Source: Clostridia bacterium
GTDB taxonomy: Bacteria; Bacillota; Clostridia; Oscillospirales; Acutalibacteraceae
Direction: 5' to 3'
NCBI GenBank assembly: GCA_024404095.1
Contig: JAKSQO010000030.1
Location: 1 to 37,720 of the forward strand
DNA: 37,720 bases
Shown: piece after piece, positions 1-8,628 of the stretch
How the letters are laid out: each line of letters starts with the position of its first letter
Numbering within the stretch: position 1 is the stretch's first letter
Translations under genes and position numbers: made by a program
The notes under the pieces: model-generated
The model's database searches: none
What the model was told of the DNA's origin: nothing
The model's input: only the letters and a program-made list of their open reading frames with translations

Positions 1-30
1 GCATATCTGGGGGTTGTTGAAGATGAGTAA
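1..30 (+). CDS. livG: LivG C-terminal tail (partial), branched-chain amino acid ABC transporter ATPase
   Basis: Only the last nine codons are in the window; they read AYLGVVEDE and stop at a TAA ending at base 30. An AYLG ending is typical of the LivG/LivF family of branched-chain amino acid ATPases, and the next gene is livF. The stop overlaps the start of livF by eight bases, the usual translational coupling of this pair. The livG assignment rests on this tail and on context only. Confidence 0.6.
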   Translation, partial: AYLGVVEDE

Positions 31-742
31 TACAATACTGAAAATCAATGATCTTAAAGTTAATTACGGCGGAATTGAAGCGGTTAAGGGTATCAGCTTT
101 GATGTTACCGAGGGAGAAATTGTTACACTTATCGGTGCAAACGGTGCAGGTAAAAGTTCTACTCTGCGTTCAATAGTAGGTCTTGTTAAGCCTGTTTCGG
201 GTACAATCGAATTCAATGGCGAAAACATTGCCGGTATGGACACACAGTCAATTGTAACAAAGGGTATTACCCTTGTTCCGGAGGGTAGAAGAATTTTCCC
301 TGACCTTACTGTTGAAGAAAACCTCAAAATCGGCGCATACCTCCGTAAGGATGATCTTTCCGCTGATTTAGAGCGTGTATATTCTCTGTTCCCGAGACTT
401 AAGGAACGCCATTGGCAGGCAGGCGGTACGCTTTCCGGCGGTGAGCAGCAGATGCTTGCAGTCGGACGTGCACTTATGAGCAAGCCGAAGGTAATTATGA
501 TGGATGAGCCTTCGCTGGGTCTTGCTCCGCTTGTTGTACGCGATATTTTTGAAATCATTAAAACGGTCAACAAAGAAGGAATCACAGTTCTTCTTATTGA
601 ACAGAATGCTAATATGGCTCTTAAGGTTGCACATCACGGTTATGTTATGGAGACAGGCCGCATTACTATGCAGGGTACAGGCGCAGAGCTTCTTGAAAAT
701 GAAGAAATCAAAGAGGCTTATCTCGGTAAGCAGAAAAAGTAA
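23..742 (+). CDS. livF: LivF, branched-chain amino acid ABC transporter ATP-binding protein
   Basis: A 239-residue ATPase of the high-affinity branched-chain amino acid importer (HAAT family), which would power uptake together with LivG, the permeases LivH and LivM, and a binding protein encoded upstream of the window. All nucleotide-binding motifs are visible: Walker A GANGAGKS near residues 36-43, signature LSGGEQQML, Walker B VIMMDEPSLGL, and the switch-region LLIEQNA. Length is normal for LivF (about 235-240). A TTG lies at 14, but the ATG at 23 is the likely start because it follows the GGGGG stretch and overlaps the livG stop. It is the last gene of its operon and is followed by a strong terminator. 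LivF is preferred over LivG because it is shorter and comes last. Confidence 0.93.
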   Translation: MSNTILKINDLKVNYGGIEAVKGISFDVTEGEIVTLIGANGAGKSSTLRSIVGLVKPVSGTIEFNGENIAGMDTQSIVTKGITLVPEGRRIFPDLTVEENLKIGAYLRKDDLSADLERVYSLFPRLKERHWQAGGTLSGGEQQMLAVGRALMSKPKVIMMDEPSLGLAPLVVRDIFEIIKTVNKEGITVLLIEQNANMALKVAHHGYVMETGRITMQGTGAELLENEEIKEAYLGKQKK

Positions 743-785
743 TACGCAATAATTTAACAGGCTGTAACAAAATTGCAAAAAACAA

Positions 786-828
786 GCGAGTCGAAGCACT
801 GAAAGACAGTGCGAACGGCTCGCTTTTT
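786..828 (+). terminator. Rho-independent terminator after livF
   Basis: GCGAGTCG pairs with CGGCTCGC (one G-T wobble), with an inner CACTG/CAGTG stem around a short A-rich loop. A run of five T follows immediately. It closes the liv operon about 40 bases after the livF stop. Confidence 0.85.
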
Positions 829-839
829 GCATAAGCCGG

Positions 840-868
840 TTGAATATAATAACACATTATGGTATGAT
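840..868 (+). promoter_or_regulatory. Sigma-A type promoter for the GNAT/GH39 pair
   Basis: TTGAAT at 840-845 and TATGAT at 863-868 are separated by exactly 17 bases. It lies just after the liv terminator and about 30 bases before the acetyltransferase gene. The match is by eye to the -35/-10 consensus. Confidence 0.6.
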
Positions 869-900
869 GGCAATAATAATGTTTCTGAGGGTGACGGAAA

Positions 901-1353
901 ATGACAGTAAGAAGAATGCAGATGTGCGACAGAGAAAAGGTCGCCGAATTCTTCGCTTCCATGGGGGAACGAAGCACACACTTTTTCAACATGAATCACG
1001 GCAACGAAAAGAGAACAATGGGGTTCTTTGAAAACGGCAAGAAAGACCACATTTTCTATGTTGCTTTTGAAGAAAATGAGCTTGTTGCTCTTGCTTTTAT
1101 CTGGGATATTGACAGAACTGTTCCATGGTTCGGAATTGCCGTGCGTGATTCAGCGCAGGGCAAAGGTGTAGGCACGGCTTTTATGAAAGAAATATTTGCA
1201 GATATTCTTTCTGAAGATTATGCAGGGCTTCTTCTGAGAACAGCAACAGACAACATTCCTGCACAGCATCTGTATGAGAAATGCGGATTCGAGCGCATTG
1301 GCGTTCATTCGTCAGGAGAATATCTTTATATCAAAAGATTTGCGAGGGACTGA
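901..1353 (+). CDS. GNAT family N-acetyltransferase
   Basis: A 150-residue acyl-CoA-dependent N-acetyltransferase. The acetyl-CoA pyrophosphate loop is visible as AQGKGVGTAF (the Q-x-x-G-x-G/A motif A), and the C-terminal YEKCGFERIG strand-turn is typical of motif B in GNAT enzymes. Length is normal for a single GNAT domain. The start is supported by GAGGGTGA eight bases upstream. The substrate cannot be read from the sequence. It begins a two-gene unit: the next gene starts one base after its TGA, which points to co-translation with the glycosidase downstream. An amine, amino sugar or peptide could be the acceptor. Confidence 0.85.
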   Translation: MTVRRMQMCDREKVAEFFASMGERSTHFFNMNHGNEKRTMGFFENGKKDHIFYVAFEENELVALAFIWDIDRTVPWFGIAVRDSAQGKGVGTAFMKEIFADILSEDYAGLLLRTATDNIPAQHLYEKCGFERIGVHSSGEYLYIKRFARD

Positions 1354-1354
1354 A

Positions 1355-2692
1355 ATGGTAACTGTAAGTGCAGATTTCAATAAAAAAATCGGTAAAATCA
1401 AGCCTGTTCACGGCTTTAACAACGCTGCCCGTGAATCAAATTACGGTCCGTTGCTTGAAAGCTTTTCGGCTCTTAAACCGCCGTTTGCAAGGCTTCACGA
1501 TACAGGCTATCACGGTAATGCTCATTATGTTGATACTCCATGCATATTCCCCGATTTTTCTGCTGACCCCGAGAATGAAAAATCCTACGATTTTACGCAG
1601 ACGGATTATTACATAAAGCCGCTCATCGAAAAAGGCATAAAGGTCATGTATCGACTGGGCGTAACAATCGAGCATGAGCCGAAAAAACATAATATTTTTG
1701 CTCCGTCCGATCCGCAGAAATGGGCGTCTGTCTGTGAGCATATAGTCAGACATTACAACGACGGATGGGCAGACGGATTTCATTTCGGTATCGATTACTG
1801 GGAGGTATGGAACGAGCCCGACGGACTGAATCCCGAGTGTGAGCCTTTCGGCTGTCCAAACTGGATAGGCACTGCGGAACAGTATTATGAGCTGTATGTC
1901 TGTACCGCAAAGAAAATCAAAGAGCTTCATCCCGAGGTAAAGATCGGTGGCTATTCAAGCTGCTACATTCTCGGTAAATTTGAAAACGGTCGCTGGGTTG
2001 CAGGGGACGCATCGTATTTTACGAATTTTCTTGAATATATAAAAGACGAAAATGCTCCGCTTGACTTTTTTACATATCACGGATATCTCGGAAAGCAGTA
2101 TCTTGAAAAGATTGAAATCGAAAGCCGCTTTGTGCGAGAAAATCTTGACCGTTACGGCTTTAACGAAACCGAGTGCATTGACGCAGAGTGGAATGTCAAC
2201 ATCTGCGACATTGAAACTGACAACAGACGCACGCAGAATTATATAAATTACCGCAACGAAAAGGGCGCTTCTCATGTTGCGGCAAGCCTTTATGAAATGC
2301 AGCGATGCCCGATAGATTCCGCAATGTATTATGACGCTCAGCTTTGGGTTGAATACGGCGGAATGTATCATGTGCCGAGCCTTGAACCGACAAAAACATA
2401 CTATGCTTTTAAGCAGTTCGGTGAGCTTTATGAACAGAAAAACGAATGTGAAAGTTGCGGCGAAGGACTTGTTTATACCTGTGCCGCAGCAAGCGAAAAG
2501 AAGCTGCTCTGCATTTCAAACATAAGCGAAAGCGCGGAAGAAATTAAGCTTGAAATAAGCGGGATAAAAGATAATAATGCTGTTATCCGCACAGTAAGTA
2601 AAAGCAAAGACTATGAAGAAACATACAACGGTGTTATTCCTGACAGAATAACGCTTGAGGGATATTCATTTGTAACAATTGAAATAGAGTGA
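1355..2692 (+). CDS. GH39-like glycoside hydrolase (clan GH-A fold)
   Basis: A 445-residue protein without a signal peptide, so probably cytoplasmic. It resembles family GH39 (beta-xylosidase/alpha-iduronidase type) of clan GH-A. The motif WEVWNEPDG places the acid/base Glu at residue 154 (NE pair), and DAEWN places the candidate nucleophile Glu at 278. Both catalytic residues of a retaining mechanism are therefore present. The last 100 residues look like the beta-sandwich that follows the barrel. An upstream in-frame ATG at 1274 lies inside the acetyltransferase gene; the ATG at 1355 is preferred because GAGGGA sits just before it and homology-like sequence begins there. The glycan is unknown. 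It could belong to a neighbouring clan GH-A family instead. Confidence 0.75.
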   Translation: MVTVSADFNKKIGKIKPVHGFNNAARESNYGPLLESFSALKPPFARLHDTGYHGNAHYVDTPCIFPDFSADPENEKSYDFTQTDYYIKPLIEKGIKVMYRLGVTIEHEPKKHNIFAPSDPQKWASVCEHIVRHYNDGWADGFHFGIDYWEVWNEPDGLNPECEPFGCPNWIGTAEQYYELYVCTAKKIKELHPEVKIGGYSSCYILGKFENGRWVAGDASYFTNFLEYIKDENAPLDFFTYHGYLGKQYLEKIEIESRFVRENLDRYGFNETECIDAEWNVNICDIETDNRRTQNYINYRNEKGASHVAASLYEMQRCPIDSAMYYDAQLWVEYGGMYHVPSLEPTKTYYAFKQFGELYEQKNECESCGEGLVYTCAAASEKKLLCISNISESAEEIKLEISGIKDNNAVIRTVSKSKDYEETYNGVIPDRITLEGYSFVTIEIE

Positions 2693-2917
2693 TAAGAATA
2701 ATAAGTTCGTTTTTGATTTTAGTTTAGATTTAAAGTTTTATATGATATAATAATATCAACAAATCAGAATTTGTCTAACAGATCTGAAAAACGGCAAAAA
2801 TATCTGTCTGACAAAATGTTTTCGTGTGAGTGTCCTAAAACGTGTTTAGAATTTTTGTCGAAATCTTAAATCATATTTCATAGTATTAAGTATACTCACA
2901 ATAAGGAAGGATTACTT
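2693..2917 (+). promoter_or_regulatory. Intergenic region with promoter for the truncated GH2 gene
   Basis: This 225-base AT-rich gap holds a likely promoter: TTTAGA at 2723-2728 and TATAAT at 2746-2751 with 17 bases between. A strong ribosome binding site (AAGGAAGG) precedes the ATG at 2918. The control region of the broken gene downstream therefore seems intact. No clear terminator was seen after the GH39-like gene. Confidence 0.5.
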
Positions 2918-3382
2918 ATGCAGTTTGTGAAAACGCTGCCTGATGGCGAAAGAATGATCGAGAGCTTTATTCCGTCTATACATCGAATAGAGGCACGGGC
3001 AAACTTTATGCCCCACGAAAACGAACAATGCCTGGATGGCAACTGGGCGTTTCGCTGGTGGGAAAGCCTTGATCTTATGCCTGATGAACTGGACGTAACC
3101 GACTTTGAGGGATGGGATACAATCCGTGTGCCATCCTGCTGGCAGTTGAATGGTTACGGGATTCCAAAGTATATCAATACAGTCTATGAATTTCAGCCGG
3201 ACGCGAGTAAATTGAGTCCGCCGTATGTGCCTGACGCACAGACAGCGGTTGGTGTATATGCCCGCTCTTTTGTGTGTGACAATGTGACCGACCGACGGAC
3301 CATTCTGGCGCTGGATGGCTTTTCATCCTGTGAGCAGGTCTATGTCAACGGTCAGTTTGCCGGCTATGCAGGGCAAAGCATA
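2918..3382 (+). pseudogene. Truncated GH2 beta-galactosidase, N-terminal fragment
   Basis: The first about 155 residues are a good match to the N-terminal jelly-roll sugar-binding domain of LacZ-type GH2 enzymes. Recognisable segments are LDGNWAFRWWES, IRVPSCWQLNGYG, VGVYARSF, and FSSCEQVYVNGQFAGYAGQS. A full enzyme has about 1000 residues and carries its catalytic Glu pair in the central barrel, all of which is missing here. After about base 3380 the frame runs into unrelated sequence and stops at 3502. Promoter, ribosome binding site and start are intact, so a useless fragment may still be made. The loss is best explained by the deletion that joined it to the opposing fragment. Confidence 0.8.
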
Positions 3383-3484
3383 AATATATATTTCGTCTTC
3401 TTTTTTTCTTATTTCACGAATCTGTACGGTATTTGCAAAGCTTATCAACGGCTTTTCAAGCAGATATTTGTTAGTGAATTTCAT
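3380..3484 (-). pseudogene. Truncated gene, probable GH31 alpha-xylosidase N-terminus
   Basis: On the minus strand an ATG at 3484 follows a good ribosome binding site (GGAGAG) and starts MKFTNKYLLEK. It continues for about 35 residues to a DEIYIYAL segment before running into the antisense of the GH2 fragment. The MKFTN start and the KKEDEIYIYA strand resemble the N-terminus of GH31 enzymes such as YicI-type alpha-xylosidase. This is a family-level guess from a short stretch. The fragment faces the GH2 fragment head-on, so both lost their 3' ends, as expected from one deletion across two convergent genes. Confidence 0.45.
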
Positions 3485-3536
3485 AATAACTCTCCGTTCT
3501 GATAACTTCGATGTATTCTTCTGACAAAAGAATAAA

Positions 3537-3570
3537 GTCACAGAACAACAGATTCACGATGCTCTGTGAC
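3537..3570 (-). terminator. Terminator of the minus-strand glycan cluster
   Basis: A perfect eight-base stem, GTCACAGA with TCTGTGAC, lies 30 bases past the stop of the alpha/beta hydrolase gene. On the minus strand it is followed by TTTATTCTTTT. It probably ends the long minus-strand transcript. Confidence 0.65.
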
Positions 3571-3599
3571 CGTATATTCATAGCTTGCTGATATAACTA

Positions 3600-5090
3600 T
3601 TATTTGATCAATGTTTTAATCTTTTCAACAATAACCGTAACAAGCTTTACAACAGCTTTGATGACAAGCTGAACGAAATTATCCTTCGGTGCAAACTTAC
3701 CGTCCTGTGTAGGAAGAATGTAGCCGTATATATTCTGAAGGAACTGAGGACAGTTGGGGTCTGTGAAAACATCGATATCATTATAGATGATATAATTTAT
3801 CATGCCGTAATAGCTGTCGTTTTTTTCGCCGTGTGCAAGATCCTTTACAAACCATGTGTGACGCGGAATAAAGCAGGTTGAAGCGTCAATACACCAGTCA
3901 GGTGACATATAGTTATATTCGGGATAAAGCTTCTGCTGATAATCATCTGCAAAGCTTTCGCCATTCTTTGCGCAGGTTGCGCCAAGACTTGCAACCGATG
4001 TTTCGACAAATCCGTCACCCATAAAGTTGCCCTCGTATGTGAACGGGAAGGGAGGGATGTTGTACTTACAGATAATACTTACATTATGACCGTCATCAAT
4101 AGCTTTCTGAAGAATCTTTCTGTCGTTGACCATAATGTTTTCGTGATAATATGTAACCTTCTCAATAAGCTTGCCGTATGTTTCACGGTCATTTCCGTAA
4201 ATATATTCGATAGCCTCGTCAAAATCTTCATCCTTAACGAATGCCCACATTGCGGGATGTGTACCCAGTATATCGTGCACAGCGTCGTGAAGAGCCTTCT
4301 TGAGAGCTATTTTAAGAAGCGGTTCAACACTCGTGTCAATAAGAAGGCGGAGAATACCCGACTCGTTAAGTAACTGAAGGAGGAATGTAACAGTATCATT
4401 TCCGACTGCATTTGACGCAAAAGCTTCAACTGCATCTGCATCAAAATGGAACTTGCCTGTAAAAATCTGGCTTACAAAATTGATGCCTTCCATGGACGGA
4501 ACACAGAAAAGGATTGAATCAAGACTGTCAGCCCCATATTCGCTGATGTAAGCAAGCTCAACAGATGTACCGTAGCTGGAACTTACAAGCTCAACCTTGT
4601 TACTGCCTGTGTCATCCTTAACCCAGCCGATAAACTCATTAAGCTCTTTTGCAAGATCTACAGGGTCAAGACGTGAATCGTATTTAAAAACATACTTGCC
4701 GTCACCGGAGTATTTAAGCTCTGTTGCGTCAACAGTAACGTTAGACTGCATTGTAATTCCGTCAGGCTCAAGCTTTGTATCTCCGAGAAGATCATCAAAC
4801 CAACCGTAAACGCAGTTGTAAACAAGGTTAAAATCAAAATGCTTGAGACTTTCGGTAAGAGTGGTTTTGATGTTTGATGTTGCAGCGCTCAATCTGTTGC
4901 TGTCAATAGGGTAGAGCAGGGATGTTTTGTTTGCATCATCCTTATAATATACTCTTTTGGATTCAAATCCCTCAATATAAACCTGAGGAAGATGGTTATA
5001 CGTGTCATTCTGCAAAGCATAGGCAGCTACACCTAAGTACCCGGATACAGAAATGACGATTGCCAATAAAACGCTGAGTATCTTTTTCAT
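3600..5090 (-). CDS. Secreted alpha/beta-hydrolase-like protein (esterase/acyltransferase type)
   Basis: A 496-residue protein with an N-terminal signal sequence (MKKILSVLLAIVISVSG and hydrophobic residues to about 25), so exported. The segment VELVSSSYGTSVELAYIS has the shape of a nucleophile elbow, with Ser172 as candidate nucleophile in an S-x-S-x-G variant of the lipase G-x-S-x-G motif. This form and the FNLVYNCVYGWFDDLL segment recall the lecithin:cholesterol acyltransferase-like branch of alpha/beta hydrolases. A PRHTWF segment late in the protein could provide the catalytic His. AAAAGGAG precedes the start. It is the last gene of the glycan cluster, 51 bases after the DUF4838 gene, so it could remove acyl groups from the same glycan. 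Family and role are inferred. Confidence 0.5.
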   Translation of the reverse strand: MKKILSVLLAIVISVSGYLGVAAYALQNDTYNHLPQVYIEGFESKRVYYKDDANKTSLLYPIDSNRLSAATSNIKTTLTESLKHFDFNLVYNCVYGWFDDLLGDTKLEPDGITMQSNVTVDATELKYSGDGKYVFKYDSRLDPVDLAKELNEFIGWVKDDTGSNKVELVSSSYGTSVELAYISEYGADSLDSILFCVPSMEGINFVSQIFTGKFHFDADAVEAFASNAVGNDTVTFLLQLLNESGILRLLIDTSVEPLLKIALKKALHDAVHDILGTHPAMWAFVKDEDFDEAIEYIYGNDRETYGKLIEKVTYYHENIMVNDRKILQKAIDDGHNVSIICKYNIPPFPFTYEGNFMGDGFVETSVASLGATCAKNGESFADDYQQKLYPEYNYMSPDWCIDASTCFIPRHTWFVKDLAHGEKNDSYYGMINYIIYNDIDVFTDPNCPQFLQNIYGYILPTQDGKFAPKDNFVQLVIKAVVKLVTVIVEKIKTLIK

Positions 5091-5141
5091 AAAGAAATCT
5101 CCTTTTCAAGTTACTTTTTATATTTCAAGTTGTCACAACGA

Positions 5142-7070
5142 TCAACTGAATATATTTATTTTGCGAAGAATTCGGTTGATTACAGGGAATATTGCCGACT
5201 GACGCTGAACTGATTTCGGCATATTCTGCGTTTCGCTGAACCACCATGTCGGTCTGACTGTGAAGTTCGGTTCTGCATCTGTGAAGCGTACTCCGCCGCC
5301 TTCACTGAGGAACTTAATACCGTAATCTCTCATATCGTTATAAAGCTTTTCAGCCTCTTTTATCGGGTCGTTTCTGAATGAAATCCAGTTGAACTCGCCT
5401 GCAAATGTTCCGCATTTGAATAAACGCCAGCTTATAGAAAGACCTTTAAGTCTGTTCGCTTCATCCTCAGTCAGATTTCTGCTTTCGGCACGTGCCATTA
5501 TTTTGTCGAGCTTTTTGATTTCAAGCTCTGTAAGTGCTGAATGGTTTTCGAGCGCCTCGCCGCCATCCTGACAGGTCATATGAGCAGAGCTGAACGCAAA
5601 AGGCTTATATCCCTTTACAGATTTTTCAAATTTATTGATGAACTCAACAACATCCTGCCCTGCTTCGCCGTAGTAAGCTTCACAGAATTCTGAAATATGG
5701 CGTTCGATATCCGTGTCGGGATTCCAGAGAAGCTTAAGAACAAGATAAGTCTTTAAATCATGGAATTCACCTGCAACCATATCCTCGCCGCATCCGTTGT
5801 CAAAAACAGCAATAACATTATTGTCTCTGAAATACTGATATCGTTTCTGCAGGGTAGTAATATTCGGGAATGTTGCATAATAATACTGAAAATCTGTGCT
5901 GTAATTCCACATATAAATACTGTCGGTCAGTTTTGCCCAACCTTCAAGTGCCTTGCTGAATTTTCTGTTTTCACGGCAGGATAAATCTCCGAAATCGTGA
6001 AGCACACAGCCGTTAATCGGACACATACGGATGACAACTCCGTCAGCAATACTGAGATTTTTCGGCGGTGTGAGGGAATCCTGATATGCAAGAGTTTCAA
6101 AACGTGCATCAGGATAATCTTCTCTTACTGCCGCAGCCACTCTGTTGACAAAATTGATCATGGAGGCGGAATCCGTATTTCCGTGAGCTTTATTGAAAGC
6201 TTTGCATTTATCACACTGGCAGAAGGACATTCCGTCATTCTGAGACACGCTGAAAATGGTGTTGTACTGAGAGAAAAAGGTTTTTGCAAATTTTACAGTA
6301 AGATTAAAGACATCTTCATTTGAAAGACAGGGCTGTCGATTCATGCTTCTGTTACCCTTATCGTCACAGCCAAAGTATTCGGGATGCTCCGTGAACATAT
6401 CACGCGTGATTATCCATTGAAGCGAATGAACAGTATTTACACAGTATTCAGACGGACTACCGCCCCAGTCCTCGTTAATATAAGCCATATAGCTGTGGAG
6501 CTTGTGCTTCACGCAGAAATCCGCATACTTTGTTGAAAACAGCCAGTAAGTCTGTCTTAATTTGAGCGGCGGAATAAATGAATAATCAATCGGTGAAATT
6601 GCAATACGTTCGGTTTCGGGAACAACTGTCAGTTCTTCTGTAAACCACCTGCAGCCGAGCCAGTCCTCAAGGAATGTATAAACCGCATAGATTGCACCCC
6701 TTTCTTTGCCGCCTGTGAGAAAGAGCTTACTGCCGACTGTAAGAATGCGGACTCCGTCCTGCTCATATTCCGAACGGTCAATGCTTATTTCTCCGTCACG
6801 GTTTGTAACACCGATAACGATTTCCTTTTCAGAAGAAGAAATTTCATCTGTTACAATTTCAAATTTTGCAGAGCTGATTTTTTCAAGATATTCTGCCAGC
6901 TCACGTGCGGCATTTTTCTCAACTTCTGCAGCATTTGCGGAAATAACAATTCGGTATTGAGTTGAACTGCTTTCAGCAAGAATGATTTCACATTCCTCTT
7001 TAGCAAAAGCAGGGACAAGTGTCAGCAGGGATAACAGCATTGCAAGTATAATTGAAATAACTTTTTTCAT
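5142..7070 (-). CDS. Secreted DUF4838 domain protein (GH67-like architecture)
   Basis: A 642-residue exported protein; residues 1-23 are a clear signal peptide ending VPAFA. Residues about 40-165 match the small alpha/beta domain that precedes the barrel in alpha-glucuronidase-like and hexosaminidase-like enzymes (AARELAEYLEKIS, EIVIGVTNRDG, GAIYAVYTFLEDWLGCRWF). The middle matches DUF4838, with the typical SVSQNDGMSFCQCDKC segment at about 274-289, which holds an acidic residue and a Cys cluster. DUF4838 proteins occur in polysaccharide utilisation loci and are presumed glycosidases, but I know of no firmly established substrate for this group. The start follows AAAGGAGG. It is 15 bases from the preceding gene and so part of the same operon. 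Confidence 0.8.
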   Translation of the reverse strand: MKKVISIILAMLLSLLTLVPAFAKEECEIILAESSSTQYRIVISANAAEVEKNAARELAEYLEKISSAKFEIVTDEISSSEKEIVIGVTNRDGEISIDRSEYEQDGVRILTVGSKLFLTGGKERGAIYAVYTFLEDWLGCRWFTEELTVVPETERIAISPIDYSFIPPLKLRQTYWLFSTKYADFCVKHKLHSYMAYINEDWGGSPSEYCVNTVHSLQWIITRDMFTEHPEYFGCDDKGNRSMNRQPCLSNEDVFNLTVKFAKTFFSQYNTIFSVSQNDGMSFCQCDKCKAFNKAHGNTDSASMINFVNRVAAAVREDYPDARFETLAYQDSLTPPKNLSIADGVVIRMCPINGCVLHDFGDLSCRENRKFSKALEGWAKLTDSIYMWNYSTDFQYYYATFPNITTLQKRYQYFRDNNVIAVFDNGCGEDMVAGEFHDLKTYLVLKLLWNPDTDIERHISEFCEAYYGEAGQDVVEFINKFEKSVKGYKPFAFSSAHMTCQDGGEALENHSALTELEIKKLDKIMARAESRNLTEDEANRLKGLSISWRLFKCGTFAGEFNWISFRNDPIKEAEKLYNDMRDYGIKFLSEGGGVRFTDAEPNFTVRPTWWFSETQNMPKSVQRQSAIFPVINRILRKINIFS

Positions 7071-7085
7071 GACTATATCCTCCTT

Positions 7086-8627
7086 TTATTCTGTTATACA
7101 GAATGAATCTCTGTCTTTGTTTATTTTCATAACAATCTCTTTATCGGAAAATGTTAATCGCATTTCTCCTTTATTACCGATGAACTCTTTTATGTGTTTT
7201 TTCAGATTGCATGAGCGGTAGCTTTTAATTACAATCCATTTACCTTTTCCGTCATTTATTTCGCTGATTTTTCCGTAGGATTCAGATAAAATTTCAGCCG
7301 GCGCAAAGCGTTCGGGTGTTACGGCGATAAGTCCGTTTTCTTTTACACATGCTTTAACTGCTTCAATTGTTTCGTCTGAAATATGTATTCCGCACAGGAA
7401 GCAAAGCTTTAATGAATCGAGAACTTTTCTGTCTGCTTCATGGTCGAATACAGCTGTACTGTTCAGCGAAGCAAAAGAAAAATGCTTGTTTTTCAAAGAC
7501 CACGGAGAAATTCTACACCATGACAATCCGTTCTTGCAGGTTTCACCGTGAGTCAGAATATTAAAAACCTTAAATATTTCTTTTGAACGATAATCGGGCT
7601 TAATCTTCGGATTACCGAAAAGACATTTCTTGAAAAGAATCGGATACCATTGTCCCCAGTAGCCTGTATCGTAATTTATTATACCGATTTCGGGACGGTA
7701 ATCCTTAATGTTGTAGCTTCGTTCTCTGCCTTGATATTCCGTGCAGAAACGTCTGAATTCTTTTCCGTGCTCTGTCAGATTTTTATCGTCAGTCATCACG
7801 TTTATGCTTTCAACATACGTGCAGTCGACACCGGCATAATAAGCAAACAAAAGATTTGAGTACATCTCCCGGGCTGAATGTCCGGGATTGGTAAACTGAA
7901 ACCAGTTATCAACGCAGTTATAAAGCGGTGTGCTGTACTGCAATGCCGCACCTGCCGCAAATGAAAAAATAACATTTGAAATGTTTTCTTTCAGCGACTT
8001 GTAATTAGGGGTTATGCCGCTTCGGGCAAAAATGTGGAAGAAAACAGGATAAACGTGTTCCCCGAAAATCGAAGGCGCACCGTTTCGCTTGATGGAATCC
8101 GAATATTCTTTAAGCTGAGCGAACAGAAGCTTTCCCTGTTTTAAAGCGTCAGGACTTTCTGAAAAGGGGAATACAGGAAAAATCTTTTTAAGCCTTGATG
8201 ACATCTGAAATATCGGATTGCGATTTATTATCGAATGTTCAAATTCGTCATACATTATGCCTTTAAAGTTTTTGCTTTCCGAGAGAGATTTAACAAATTC
8301 GTCAGGCAGCTTCATTCGGTGGCATCCGTCACTTTTGTCTGCCCACTGAGTTCCGTCTGATGCAGTACAGTTCTCGTTCCAGTTCTGATATTCAAAATTG
8401 GCAATGAAGTCTGTGTTCTGTGCTTCAAAGATTTTCGCCAGTTTTTGCGAAAGCTCGACAGACTGTGCAAGTGTATGATTCTGACCTTCGATGTGACATA
8501 CGGCAAAATCAATCAGCCGTCCGTTATCGGTTACTTCGGATAACGCCTTGTCATCAGATACAACTTTATCTGCAAAAACATTCAGACCTATTTTCATTAT
8601 TTTATCATTGTTATTCATATTATTCAT
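7086..8627 (-). CDS. Uncharacterised TIM-barrel-like protein of the glycan cluster
   Basis: A 513-residue protein with no signal peptide; I do not recognise its family. Several segments look like strands of a glycosidase-type barrel: MKIGLNVFADKV at the N-terminus, TDFIANFEYQNWN near residue 75, FKGIMYDEFEH near 121-131 (an acidic D-E pair at a strand end), and GVDCTYVESINVM in the second half. The C-terminal 100 residues look like a small beta domain. The start is one base after the stop of the GH95-like gene and lacks a good ribosome binding site, which suggests translational coupling. An alternative start is the ATG at 8597, which begins MKIGLN. Position in the operon suggests a cytoplasmic glycosidase or a glycan-binding protein. 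Confidence 0.6.
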   Translation of the reverse strand: MNNMNNNDKIMKIGLNVFADKVVSDDKALSEVTDNGRLIDFAVCHIEGQNHTLAQSVELSQKLAKIFEAQNTDFIANFEYQNWNENCTASDGTQWADKSDGCHRMKLPDEFVKSLSESKNFKGIMYDEFEHSIINRNPIFQMSSRLKKIFPVFPFSESPDALKQGKLLFAQLKEYSDSIKRNGAPSIFGEHVYPVFFHIFARSGITPNYKSLKENISNVIFSFAAGAALQYSTPLYNCVDNWFQFTNPGHSAREMYSNLLFAYYAGVDCTYVESINVMTDDKNLTEHGKEFRRFCTEYQGRERSYNIKDYRPEIGIINYDTGYWGQWYPILFKKCLFGNPKIKPDYRSKEIFKVFNILTHGETCKNGLSWCRISPWSLKNKHFSFASLNSTAVFDHEADRKVLDSLKLCFLCGIHISDETIEAVKACVKENGLIAVTPERFAPAEILSESYGKISEINDGKGKWIVIKSYRSCNLKKHIKEFIGNKGEMRLTFSDKEIVMKINKDRDSFCITE

Positions 8628-8628
8628 T

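Noticed and set aside
64..585. A 173-codon minus-strand frame inside livF
   Set aside because: It is fully antisense to a well-recognised gene, and has no ribosome binding site or family likeness.
1274..1354. An upstream start for the GH39-like gene
   Set aside because: It lies inside the acetyltransferase gene; the ATG at 1355 has a ribosome binding site and fits the domain start.
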